This document shows, one piece after another, positions 1-7,628 of a stretch of 19,207 bases of DNA. Numbering within the stretch: position 1 is the stretch's first letter; each line of letters begins with the position of its first letter. The stretch is taken from NCBI GenBank assembly GCA_018265615.1, contig JABLYX010000080.1, positions 1 through 19,207 on the forward strand. The letters run 5' to 3'. The position numbers were made by a program, and so were the translations under genes. The notes under the pieces are model-generated. The model saw only the letters and a program-made list of their open reading frames with translations, was not told the DNA's origin and searched no databases. The stretch is from Lentisphaeria bacterium (GTDB lineage Bacteria; Verrucomicrobiota; Lentisphaeria; Victivallales; Victivallaceae).

Positions 1-32
1 AGTCGTCGTTTACCGATAATCAACCAAACTAC

Positions 33-716
33 ATGTTTTACATAGAACTAATTGTTGTAATCGCGATCATCGCGATTCTGGCCGCCATGCTGCTGCCCGC
101 GCTGAATGCGGCGCGGGAGCGCGGCAGGAGTGCGAACTGCACGAATAACCTGAAACAGCTCGGGCTCGGTTTCCTGCAGTACGCGAACGATTTCAGCGAC
201 CTGCTCCCGCCGGTGGACAACGGTACGGCCGATCCGGTTATCCGCTGGCAGCGCGTGCTGGCGAATGCGCCTTCCGGGACCGCGACCGACAAGGTCACTT
301 CCAGCCCCTACATGATTCCGAAGCTGGTCTGGTGCCCCTCGATGCCGCAGGGCCGGACTGCGGCGGCATGGGCGGGCAGTTATATCGATTACGGGATCAA
401 CGTCTGGCTTTACCCCTCGAATAACGGCCGGAACTGCTTGGGCAAAGTCACGCGGATGAAGAACGTCTCGCGCAAGTTCCTGCTGGCCGACACCTGGGCC
501 TCGAAGGTGGACGATCCCAACGGGAGCTACCGCTGGAAGTACGGCATCGACGGCTGGCCGCTTATTGCGGGACGTCACAGCGGGCAGGTCAACATGCTTC
601 ACCTCGACGGGCATGTGGAGATGTACCGTATCCTGAACCCTGCGCAGCCTTGGAGCCAGGACCCGTTCAATCCGGACAATTCGGACAACCAGCAGTTTCA
701 CAAACACAACTTCTGA
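33..716 (+). CDS. Pseudopilin-like protein (prepilin-type N-terminus, H-X9-DG C-terminus), 5' end uncertain
   Basis: The protein opens with a prepilin-like hydrophobic helix (IELIVVIAIIAILAAMLLPALN), followed by the C-x-N-NLKQ motif (NCTNNLKQ). It carries an H-X9-DG motif at H182...D192-G193, typical of the large pseudopilin-like families of Lentisphaerota and Planctomycetes. Such proteins are expected to be anchored in the inner membrane or assembled into a type II secretion-like or pilus-like structure; the exact role is unknown. No Shine-Dalgarno sequence precedes the ATG at 33, and the frame stays open to the left window edge. The start is therefore doubtful, and the normal FTLIELL motif is altered to MFYIELI. 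The first ~59 bases are AT-rich (about one third GC) compared with the GC-rich body. The lyase gene follows 13 bp after the stop, so they are probably one operon. Confidence 0.85.
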   Translation: MFYIELIVVIAIIAILAAMLLPALNAARERGRSANCTNNLKQLGLGFLQYANDFSDLLPPVDNGTADPVIRWQRVLANAPSGTATDKVTSSPYMIPKLVWCPSMPQGRTAAAWAGSYIDYGINVWLYPSNNGRNCLGKVTRMKNVSRKFLLADTWASKVDDPNGSYRWKYGIDGWPLIAGRHSGQVNMLHLDGHVEMYRILNPAQPWSQDPFNPDNSDNQQFHKHNF

Positions 717-729
717 CGGAGCCGGAACA

Positions 730-3700
730 GTGAAACGGATTCTCCTTGCCCTTCTTCTGCTTTCCGGAACGCTGCTTCCGGCCGTCCCGGAGCCCAGACA
801 GCAGGCGCTTGACAAACTGCGCGAAAAATTCGCCCGCGAACGCGCATTCCGCCGCTGGAGCTGCAGGGCGGAGGAGTTCGAAGCATGCGACAGGCTGCTC
901 CTGGCCGACGGAACCTTCTCCGACCTTGCCGGACCGGAGCGCGAAATCCGGGACGGAAAGCTGCACCTGCGCGACGAACGCGAGGCGCAAGTCCGCGTCG
1001 CCGAGGTGACGGTGAAGGCGCTGAACCGGCTCTGGCGGCTTGCGGAGCCGTTCCGTAACGGCGGAACGGGGAGCAATGAGCGCAGGGAGCGGATTTTGCG
1101 CGGCATCGTCCGCTACGGCACGCTCGAGACGGAGCGGGTCAACTCGCCGCACCGTTTTCTCGCCTCCTGCTTTGATATTCCGACCGCCGTGATCAACACC
1201 TATTTCTGTTTTTTTGCCGATATGAAGCGGGTCGAAGCCGGGGCGGGCGGAGAGCTGGAAACGGAGGCGCACGCTCTTCTGCGGAAGCTTGCGCTGCAGG
1301 CGTGGGAGGTCCCGGCCCGCGGCGACCGGACGGACGGGAACGTCGTCACTCCCGAGCGGTTTCGCGGCCACGTCTGGTGGGTCGGCGCGAACGCCGTCAC
1401 CTACCGGCCCGCGCTGCAGGCGGCGATCATGCTGAATTCAATCCCGATGGTGGACGTCATGGCGCAGGTCGCGGACGGCGCGGTTTCGGCGGTTTCGCAG
1501 AATACTGTCCGGGATGCATTCTGGAATGAAGGAATCACGGCCGACGGCGCAGGCTGGGGCCACGGCCGCCAGTGCCTCGTCTGGGGTTACCCGACTGACG
1601 GGCTCAACGCCGCGCTGTGGATCCTCGAGACGCTGAAAGGCACGCCCTGGGCGGCCGGATGCGACCGGAGGAAGGCCGATGTGCTGCTGAACTATCTGCG
1701 GGGGAGTTCATTTTTCGTCTACCGGGAATATCTGCCGCCGGGATTTTCACGCTCCGACATGCTGAAGGAGGCGGACCGGCGGGAAACCGCTCCGAGCGTC
1801 GGCATCGCCCGGAAGACGCTGAAGCTGTGGGACGGCGTGCTGGAGGAGGCCGAAAAGCGGGAGCTGCGCGACTTCATCCGCGAAGCGGAGGCGCGCGAGC
1901 TCTTCATGGACGGCCATCCCGCCGGCCGCTACGGCGGCAGCCGCTATTTCTTCAACAACGACAAGATGATCCGCAAGGGGCGCGACTGGTATTTGCTGAT
2001 CAATATGGCTTCGTTCCGCTGCGACGGGCTCGAGAGCGCATACGGCTTCGCCGCCGGGTTCAACTTCTTCACCTGCGACGGAGCGACCCTGTTCCAGCGG
2101 ACCGGGAATGAGTTCCGGAGCGTGACGGGGGCGCTCGACCTCACCGCCTGGCCCGGTGTGACGGCCCGGCAGACGCCGGAGAAGCTTTTGCCGGTCACGA
2201 ACTGGCGCGGCTTCTGCAGCAGATATGATTTCGCGGGGGGCGCGACCGCGGGCGGCGATTTCGCGGCGGGATTCCGATTTGAGAAGTTCAACGCCTCAGC
2301 AAGGGAGGGGGTCAACGACCGGATCGGGCTCGACGATCCGAACCGGACGATTTCGGATGTGCGCGCGAACAAGAGTTATTTCCTCTTCGGCAGCCGTCTG
2401 CTGGCGCTCGGCTGCGGCATAACGAATCTCCGGCCCGAACTGGAGGGCGGTATCCGCACCACGCTGGAACAGACCCTCATGACGCCGGACAGCCGGAGTG
2501 CGGGCGCCTGGGAGTGGAACAACGGTTTCGCCTACCGGGTCCTGCCGGAGCATACGACCGGCACGGTCAGCGTGAAGCGTGAAAAGCGCCGCTCGAACTG
2601 GCGGCGTCTCTCGGAGCGGAACGCAGACGTTGAAGAGACGCTTCTGCCTGTGTTCCAGATGAGCATAGACCACGGCCGGGAGGTCCGGGACGGCACTTAC
2701 GCCTATGTCGTGGAGTGCGGTTCCGATACGGCATCGCCGCTGCCCCGGGTGCTGGCGAATACGCCGCAGGTCCAGGCGGCGGAAAATGCCGGCGGGACGG
2801 CGGTCGGGGCGGTCATCTACGACTCCGGCGCGGCATTCCGGGGCAGCCGGGGCGTTTACAGCGCCTCCGCTCCGTGCGTGATGCTGGCGGAGTACCGCCC
2901 GGAGGCGCTCACGCTCACGGTCGCGGATGCGGCGATGGATCCGGAACTCCGGCGGATCACCGTGTCGCTGCCGGAATTCGGGGAAATCGCCGTCCCGGTG
3001 CCGCAGGGGGAGTTGTGCGGAAAGCCCGCGACCGTCGTGGTGAAAACCGCGAAGGCGAAGGCGCTTGAGAAAATGCGCAATGCCGCGTACCGCGCGAAGA
3101 AGCAGCACCGCTGGTGGAGCCGGAACAATCCGGAGAGGACCGAATTCGACGCCCTCCTGCCGCTCTTCCGGGAGGACGGCACTTTTTCCGACCTCGCGGA
3201 GCGGGAGTCGCGGCTCCGGAACACGGGCGACGCGGCGGCGGAACAGGAGATCACCCTCTTTCACTGCATCGTATTCAACCGGCTCTGGACGCTCGCGGAA
3301 CCGTTCCGCACGGGAAAACGGGATGACGGACTCAAGGCGCGCATCTTCCGGGCAATCGCGCGGTACGGCCCCCGGGAGTGCGGCCGCTCCGAGGCGATGG
3401 CCGGGCGCTGGTACCACTCCGCGTTCGGGATTCCGACCGCTGCGATGAACCTCTATTTCTGCTTTTTTCCGGAGATGCAGGCCGTGGAGAGCGGGAGGGA
3501 GAGCGATCCCGCCGCGGTTGCCGCGAACCGGATGCTCAAAGAGGTTGCCCTGCTCGCCTGGAAGGTTCCGCTTGGAACCTCCGCCGAGGTGCGCGACATC
3601 TTCAGCATGGACCGCTTCCGGCACAACATGGAGTGGGTCGGCGGCAACGGAATGGTCTACCGCTCGGCGCTCCTCGCGGCGGTCGTGCACAACTCGGTTC

Positions 3701-5316
3701 CGATGATGGACATTGTTGCGGAATCCGCGCACCGGGCTGTCGCCGCCGTGTCGCAGAGCAGCGCCGGGAGCGACTTCTGGCCGGAGGGGTTCCTCGCGGA
3801 CGGCAGCGGCATGGGACGCGGCAGGGACGGGAGTTTCCGGGGATATCCCTGCGCTTCCATGCTCGGGCCGCTGGATTACTGCCGGACGCTGAAGGCGACC
3901 CCGTGGGGCAAACCGCCCGGGCGAGACCGGATCGGCGTTCTATTCGACTTTTTCCGGGGCTCGGCGTTCTACGAGTACAAAGGGTTCCTCCAGCCCGTTG
4001 GAGAGCGTGACATCATGGAGCCGGAAATGCGGAAAAAGCGGAAGCTTCCCGGCGTATCGCACGCCGAGCTCCTGCTCAAAACCTGGCCGGAGCTGCTGAC
4101 CGGAGCCGAACGCGATGAGTTGAAACGCTATCTTGCGGAGGCCGGCGCCTGCGAGGTGTTCATGCCGGAACGTCCGGCGGGGGAGTATCATGGGACACGT
4201 TACTTTTTCAACAGCGAGGACCTGATCCGCAAGACGCCGGAGTACTATTTCGCGATCGACATGGGCTCGCGCCGCACGGGCGGCACCGACAGCCCCTATC
4301 ATGTGATCCGGCCGAGCCATGACTTTTTCGCCTCCGACGGGGCGGTCTGGCTTGAACGGGGAGGCGATGAACATGCCCGGGCGTTCGGTGCGTACAAACT
4401 CACGGCGGTTCCCGGCGTGACGGCCCGGCAGACGCCCGGCCCGCTCCGCCCCTTCACGGAGTGGCAGGTTTACTGCAGCGAATTCAACTTCGCCGCCGGC
4501 GCGACGACGGGGGAGGACGCCGTCGCGGGGTTCCGGTTCCGCAAGACCAATCCGGTTGCGCGCGACCGCGGTTCCGACCCGGTTGCGAACGATGCGGACA
4601 ACCGGGGGCTCTACGGCGTGACCGCATATAAGAGCTACTTCCTTTTCGGCGACACGCTGCTCGCGCTCGGCTGCGGCATTACGAATGAGTCGCCGGAGCT
4701 GCCCGGCGAAATCCGCACCGTGCTCGAACAGACGCTGCTTGCAGCGGACAGCCGGAGCGTGGAGGGCGGGGAGCGGAACAACGGTTTCGTCTACCGGGTT
4801 CTGCCGGAATATACCACGGGGAAAGTCCGCGTCACGCGCGAAACGCGGCGTACGCGCTGGAGGGAGCTGACCGCCAACCCTCCGGGGGAAGAGTCTGAAA
4901 TCGGGATCTTCGAGATGTCGATCGACCACGGCCGCGAGGTGAAGGACGGAACCTGCGCGTACCTCATCGAATGCCGCGCCCCGGGGGAGGCGCAGCCGAA
5001 GATCCTCAGCAACACCCCGGCCCTGCAGGCGGCGGAGAGCGCGGACGGGCATACGGCCGGGGCGGTTTTTCACGATCCGCGCTCCGTGCTTGTGACTTCG
5101 CGCGGAACATTCGGGGTCTCCGCCCCCTGCGCGCTGCTTGTGGAGTATGCCCCGGACCGGATCAGGCTGACCGTCGCCGACGCGCGGATGGATCCGGCGC
5201 TCGATACGGTCGTCGTCACGACTCCGTTCGGCGGAAAGATCGCCGTCGACATGCCGTCGGAACCGTACCGCGGCAAGCCGGCCACGCTCACTTTGCCGGG
5301 AAGGCGGATGCCATGA
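730..5316 (+). CDS. Secreted double-module PL8-like polysaccharide lyase
   Basis: A 1528-residue protein with a signal peptide (MKRILLALLLLSGTLLPA) and two consecutive complete modules related to polysaccharide lyase family 8 (chondroitin AC/hyaluronate/xanthan lyases), at about 26-775 and 778-1528. PL8 signatures include GITADGAGWGHGRQ...GYP, FFNNDKMIRKGRDWY, WPGVTARQ and ANKSYFLFGSRLLALGCGI. Module 1 has the presumed catalytic set N221, H278, Y287, R341, E435; the His-9-Tyr-54-Arg spacing matches chondroitinase AC (H225, Y234, R288). Module 2 is offset by exactly 752 residues: N973, R1030, Y1039, R1093, D1187, so His became Arg and Glu became Asp. Module 2 lacks its own signal peptide. A typical PL8 enzyme has one module of roughly 700-1000 residues. 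The GTG start at 730 is preceded by ACGGAG at a suitable distance. The substrate is probably a uronic-acid polysaccharide but is not determined by sequence. Family confidence is good; activity of module 2 is doubtful. Confidence 0.88.
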   Translation: MKRILLALLLLSGTLLPAVPEPRQQALDKLREKFARERAFRRWSCRAEEFEACDRLLLADGTFSDLAGPEREIRDGKLHLRDEREAQVRVAEVTVKALNRLWRLAEPFRNGGTGSNERRERILRGIVRYGTLETERVNSPHRFLASCFDIPTAVINTYFCFFADMKRVEAGAGGELETEAHALLRKLALQAWEVPARGDRTDGNVVTPERFRGHVWWVGANAVTYRPALQAAIMLNSIPMVDVMAQVADGAVSAVSQNTVRDAFWNEGITADGAGWGHGRQCLVWGYPTDGLNAALWILETLKGTPWAAGCDRRKADVLLNYLRGSSFFVYREYLPPGFSRSDMLKEADRRETAPSVGIARKTLKLWDGVLEEAEKRELRDFIREAEARELFMDGHPAGRYGGSRYFFNNDKMIRKGRDWYLLINMASFRCDGLESAYGFAAGFNFFTCDGATLFQRTGNEFRSVTGALDLTAWPGVTARQTPEKLLPVTNWRGFCSRYDFAGGATAGGDFAAGFRFEKFNASAREGVNDRIGLDDPNRTISDVRANKSYFLFGSRLLALGCGITNLRPELEGGIRTTLEQTLMTPDSRSAGAWEWNNGFAYRVLPEHTTGTVSVKREKRRSNWRRLSERNADVEETLLPVFQMSIDHGREVRDGTYAYVVECGSDTASPLPRVLANTPQVQAAENAGGTAVGAVIYDSGAAFRGSRGVYSASAPCVMLAEYRPEALTLTVADAAMDPELRRITVSLPEFGEIAVPVPQGELCGKPATVVVKTAKAKALEKMRNAAYRAKKQHRWWSRNNPERTEFDALLPLFREDGTFSDLAERESRLRNTGDAAAEQEITLFHCIVFNRLWTLAEPFRTGKRDDGLKARIFRAIARYGPRECGRSEAMAGRWYHSAFGIPTAAMNLYFCFFPEMQAVESGRESDPAAVAANRMLKEVALLAWKVPLGTSAEVRDIFSMDRFRHNMEWVGGNGMVYRSALLAAVVHNSVPMMDIVAESAHRAVAAVSQSSAGSDFWPEGFLADGSGMGRGRDGSFRGYPCASMLGPLDYCRTLKATPWGKPPGRDRIGVLFDFFRGSAFYEYKGFLQPVGERDIMEPEMRKKRKLPGVSHAELLLKTWPELLTGAERDELKRYLAEAGACEVFMPERPAGEYHGTRYFFNSEDLIRKTPEYYFAIDMGSRRTGGTDSPYHVIRPSHDFFASDGAVWLERGGDEHARAFGAYKLTAVPGVTARQTPGPLRPFTEWQVYCSEFNFAAGATTGEDAVAGFRFRKTNPVARDRGSDPVANDADNRGLYGVTAYKSYFLFGDTLLALGCGITNESPELPGEIRTVLEQTLLAADSRSVEGGERNNGFVYRVLPEYTTGKVRVTRETRRTRWRELTANPPGEESEIGIFEMSIDHGREVKDGTCAYLIECRAPGEAQPKILSNTPALQAAESADGHTAGAVFHDPRSVLVTSRGTFGVSAPCALLVEYAPDRIRLTVADARMDPALDTVVVTTPFGGKIAVDMPSEPYRGKPATLTLPGRRMP

Positions 5317-7628
5317 AGCGGTTGTTTGTCATCCTCGCCGCAGCTGCCGTATTCTTCTCTCCCGCGGCGGCGGAGCCGACTCCGAAGCAGGCCGCGCTGG
5401 AGTCGTTGCGGAAGCGGTATGCGGCGAACGGCCCCTTCCGCCGCTGGAGCTGCCGGGCGGAATCCGCCGAAACCTGCCGGAAGCTGCTCGGGGCCGACGG
5501 TGTTTTCTCCGACATGGCCGCCCGGCAGCGGGAGCTGCGGGAACAAAGGAAACGTACGGACCTGATCGACGCCGGAGAGTTCGCGCGCAAGGCGTTCGAC
5601 CGGCTCTGGCGGCTCTCCGAGGAGTTCCGTAACGGGGGGAAACGGGATGAGGAGTTAAAGAGGCGGATTTTCCGGGGAATCGTGAATTACGGTGCGATCG
5701 AAAACGACCGGCGGACCGACTTCCGCCGCTGGCACGACTCCTGTTTCGCGATTCCGACCGCCGCGATCAACATCTATTTCTGTTTTTTTGATGTGATGAA
5801 CGGAGTTGAGAACGGCGGCGGTCCGGAAGAGGCCCGGGCCGCGCACGCGATGCTGCGGCGCATCGCCATGCAGGTGTGGACGACTCCGGCGCGGAAGGAC
5901 GCGACCGATCGCGATCCGGTCAGCGTCGCGCGCTTCAGGGGAGACGATGCCTGGCTCACGGCCAACGCGGTCAGCTACCGGGCCGTCTTCCCGTGCGCGG
6001 TCATGTTCCGCTCGGAGAAGATGATGGATGTGCTGGCGGAGGTGTTCGGCAGGTCGCTTGAAGAACTTTCGCAGACTGCCCGGCCCGGCGCATTCTGGCC
6101 GGAGGGGCTCACGGCCGACGGCGCGGCCTGGGGGCACGGCAGCCAGTGCTGCGTCTGGGAGTATCCGTTCTTCGGGCTGAACAGCTCGACCGAATTCATG
6201 GCCATGCTGCGGAACACCCCGTGGCGCGAAACGTTCACGCCGGAGAAAATCGCAATTCTCATGAACTTCATCCGCGGCTCCTCGTTCTTTTTCCACAACG
6301 GGTACGAGGCGCCGTTCCTGAACCGCTACTCCACCGAAACCGGTGCGCAGAAGCGCCGGGTGATCGGTACGCGCGCTGTCGCCAACCGCATCCTGTACTG
6401 CTGGAAGGAGGTGCTGACGGATGAACAGAGGCGCGAACTCGAACAGTTCTGCCGGGAGGCGGAGGGCGGGGCGCCGCGGATGGAGAACCATCCGGCCGGA
6501 ACCTACCGGGGCAGCCGCTGTTTTTTCAACAATGACCGGGTGATCCACAAGAGCGCGGGGCGGCATCTGATGATCGCCATGTGTTCACTGCGGACCGACG
6601 GCGTTGAAAGCGATAAATTCAACAACGACGCATACAATATGTTCGTCTGCGACGGCGCGGTCTACCTTCAGCGCGAGGGGAACGAATATGCGCGGGCCGT
6701 CGGTGCGTTCGACTGGACCGCCTGGCCCGGAACGACGCTGCGGGAGGTCCCGTTCAGCAAACTGCTTCCGGTCAAGAACCGCGGTTACTGCAGCCGGCAC
6801 GGTTTTGCGGGCGGAGCGACGAGCGGGACGGATTTCGCCGCCGGGTTCCGCTATGAGAAGATGAATTCGGCGGACAAGCCCGGCTACCGGAAGACGCTGC
6901 GGATCGTCGACGCGGCGCAGCCGCCGATCTTCGGCGTTGCCGCGCATAAGAGCTATTTTCTCTTCGGTGAGACACTGCTTGCGCTCGGGAGCGGCATCAC
7001 GAACCTCACGCCGCGGGAGCCCGGCACGATCCGGACCACGCTGGAGCAGACGCTTCTCGCCCCCGGTTCCCGCAGCGAAAACGGCTGGGAGATCAACAAC
7101 GGCTTTGCGTACAGGGTCCTCGCGGAACACACAGCGGGAAAGGTCGAAGTGCGGCGTTCGGAGGAGCCGACCCGCTGGCGGAAACTCTCGGCCGGAAACC
7201 GGAACCGGCCGGAAGGGTTCCTGCCGCTTTTCCGCATGACGATCGACCATGGCCGGAACGCGAGAAACGCCTCTTATGCCTACCTCGTGGATCTGGCGGG
7301 GCGGACCGATGCGCCGGAGCCGCGGATTCTCAGCAACACGCCGCGCCTCCAGGCGGCAGAGAGCGCGGACGGCCGGACGCTCGGCGCGGTTTTCTTCGAT
7401 GAGTCGGCCGTGCTCGAAATTCCGGCGGGGCGCATCACCGTATCGGCCCCCTGCATCCTTCTGCTGGAATCGGGGCCGGAGCGGCAAAAGCTCACGGTGA
7501 CGGATGCCCGCATGGATCCTGAGCTGGCCGAACTGACCGTCACGGCGCCCTTCGGCGCCGTCAAAATCGCGCTGCCGCGGGGAAAACAGTGCGGCAGACC
7601 CGGTACCGTACTTCTGCCCCTACCGTGA
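5313..7628 (+). CDS. Secreted single-module PL8-like polysaccharide lyase
   Basis: A 771-residue protein with a clear signal peptide (MKRLFVILAAAAVFFSPAAA, likely cut before EP). The rest is one PL8-like module, closely similar to module 1 of the upstream protein throughout (PFRRWSCRAE, GADGVFSDMA, NNDRVIHKSAGRH, WPGTTLRE, AHKSYFLFGETLLALGSGI). The presumed catalytic residues are all present: N218, H275, Y284, R338 and E432, with the same 57-9-54-94 spacing as the other modules. It should cleave a uronic-acid-containing polysaccharide by beta-elimination in the periplasm or outside the cell. The ATG at 5313 overlaps the upstream stop as ATGA, and GGAAGG lies upstream of it, indicating translational coupling. 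The frame is open further upstream (to 4971), but the signal peptide fixes the start here. The 3' end overlaps the convergent hydrolase gene by 9 bp. Confidence 0.88.
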   Translation: MKRLFVILAAAAVFFSPAAAEPTPKQAALESLRKRYAANGPFRRWSCRAESAETCRKLLGADGVFSDMAARQRELREQRKRTDLIDAGEFARKAFDRLWRLSEEFRNGGKRDEELKRRIFRGIVNYGAIENDRRTDFRRWHDSCFAIPTAAINIYFCFFDVMNGVENGGGPEEARAAHAMLRRIAMQVWTTPARKDATDRDPVSVARFRGDDAWLTANAVSYRAVFPCAVMFRSEKMMDVLAEVFGRSLEELSQTARPGAFWPEGLTADGAAWGHGSQCCVWEYPFFGLNSSTEFMAMLRNTPWRETFTPEKIAILMNFIRGSSFFFHNGYEAPFLNRYSTETGAQKRRVIGTRAVANRILYCWKEVLTDEQRRELEQFCREAEGGAPRMENHPAGTYRGSRCFFNNDRVIHKSAGRHLMIAMCSLRTDGVESDKFNNDAYNMFVCDGAVYLQREGNEYARAVGAFDWTAWPGTTLREVPFSKLLPVKNRGYCSRHGFAGGATSGTDFAAGFRYEKMNSADKPGYRKTLRIVDAAQPPIFGVAAHKSYFLFGETLLALGSGITNLTPREPGTIRTTLEQTLLAPGSRSENGWEINNGFAYRVLAEHTAGKVEVRRSEEPTRWRKLSAGNRNRPEGFLPLFRMTIDHGRNARNASYAYLVDLAGRTDAPEPRILSNTPRLQAAESADGRTLGAVFFDESAVLEIPAGRITVSAPCILLLESGPERQKLTVTDARMDPELAELTVTAPFGAVKIALPRGKQCGRPGTVLLPLP

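Noticed and set aside
2296..3732. Minus-strand open frame of 478 codons
   Set aside because: It is antisense to the PL8 double module and rich in Arg/His/Pro/Val without any family motif.
4971..5312. Upstream extension of the third PL8-like gene
   Set aside because: The extension overlaps the preceding lyase in another frame; the signal peptide and ribosome site place the start at 5313.
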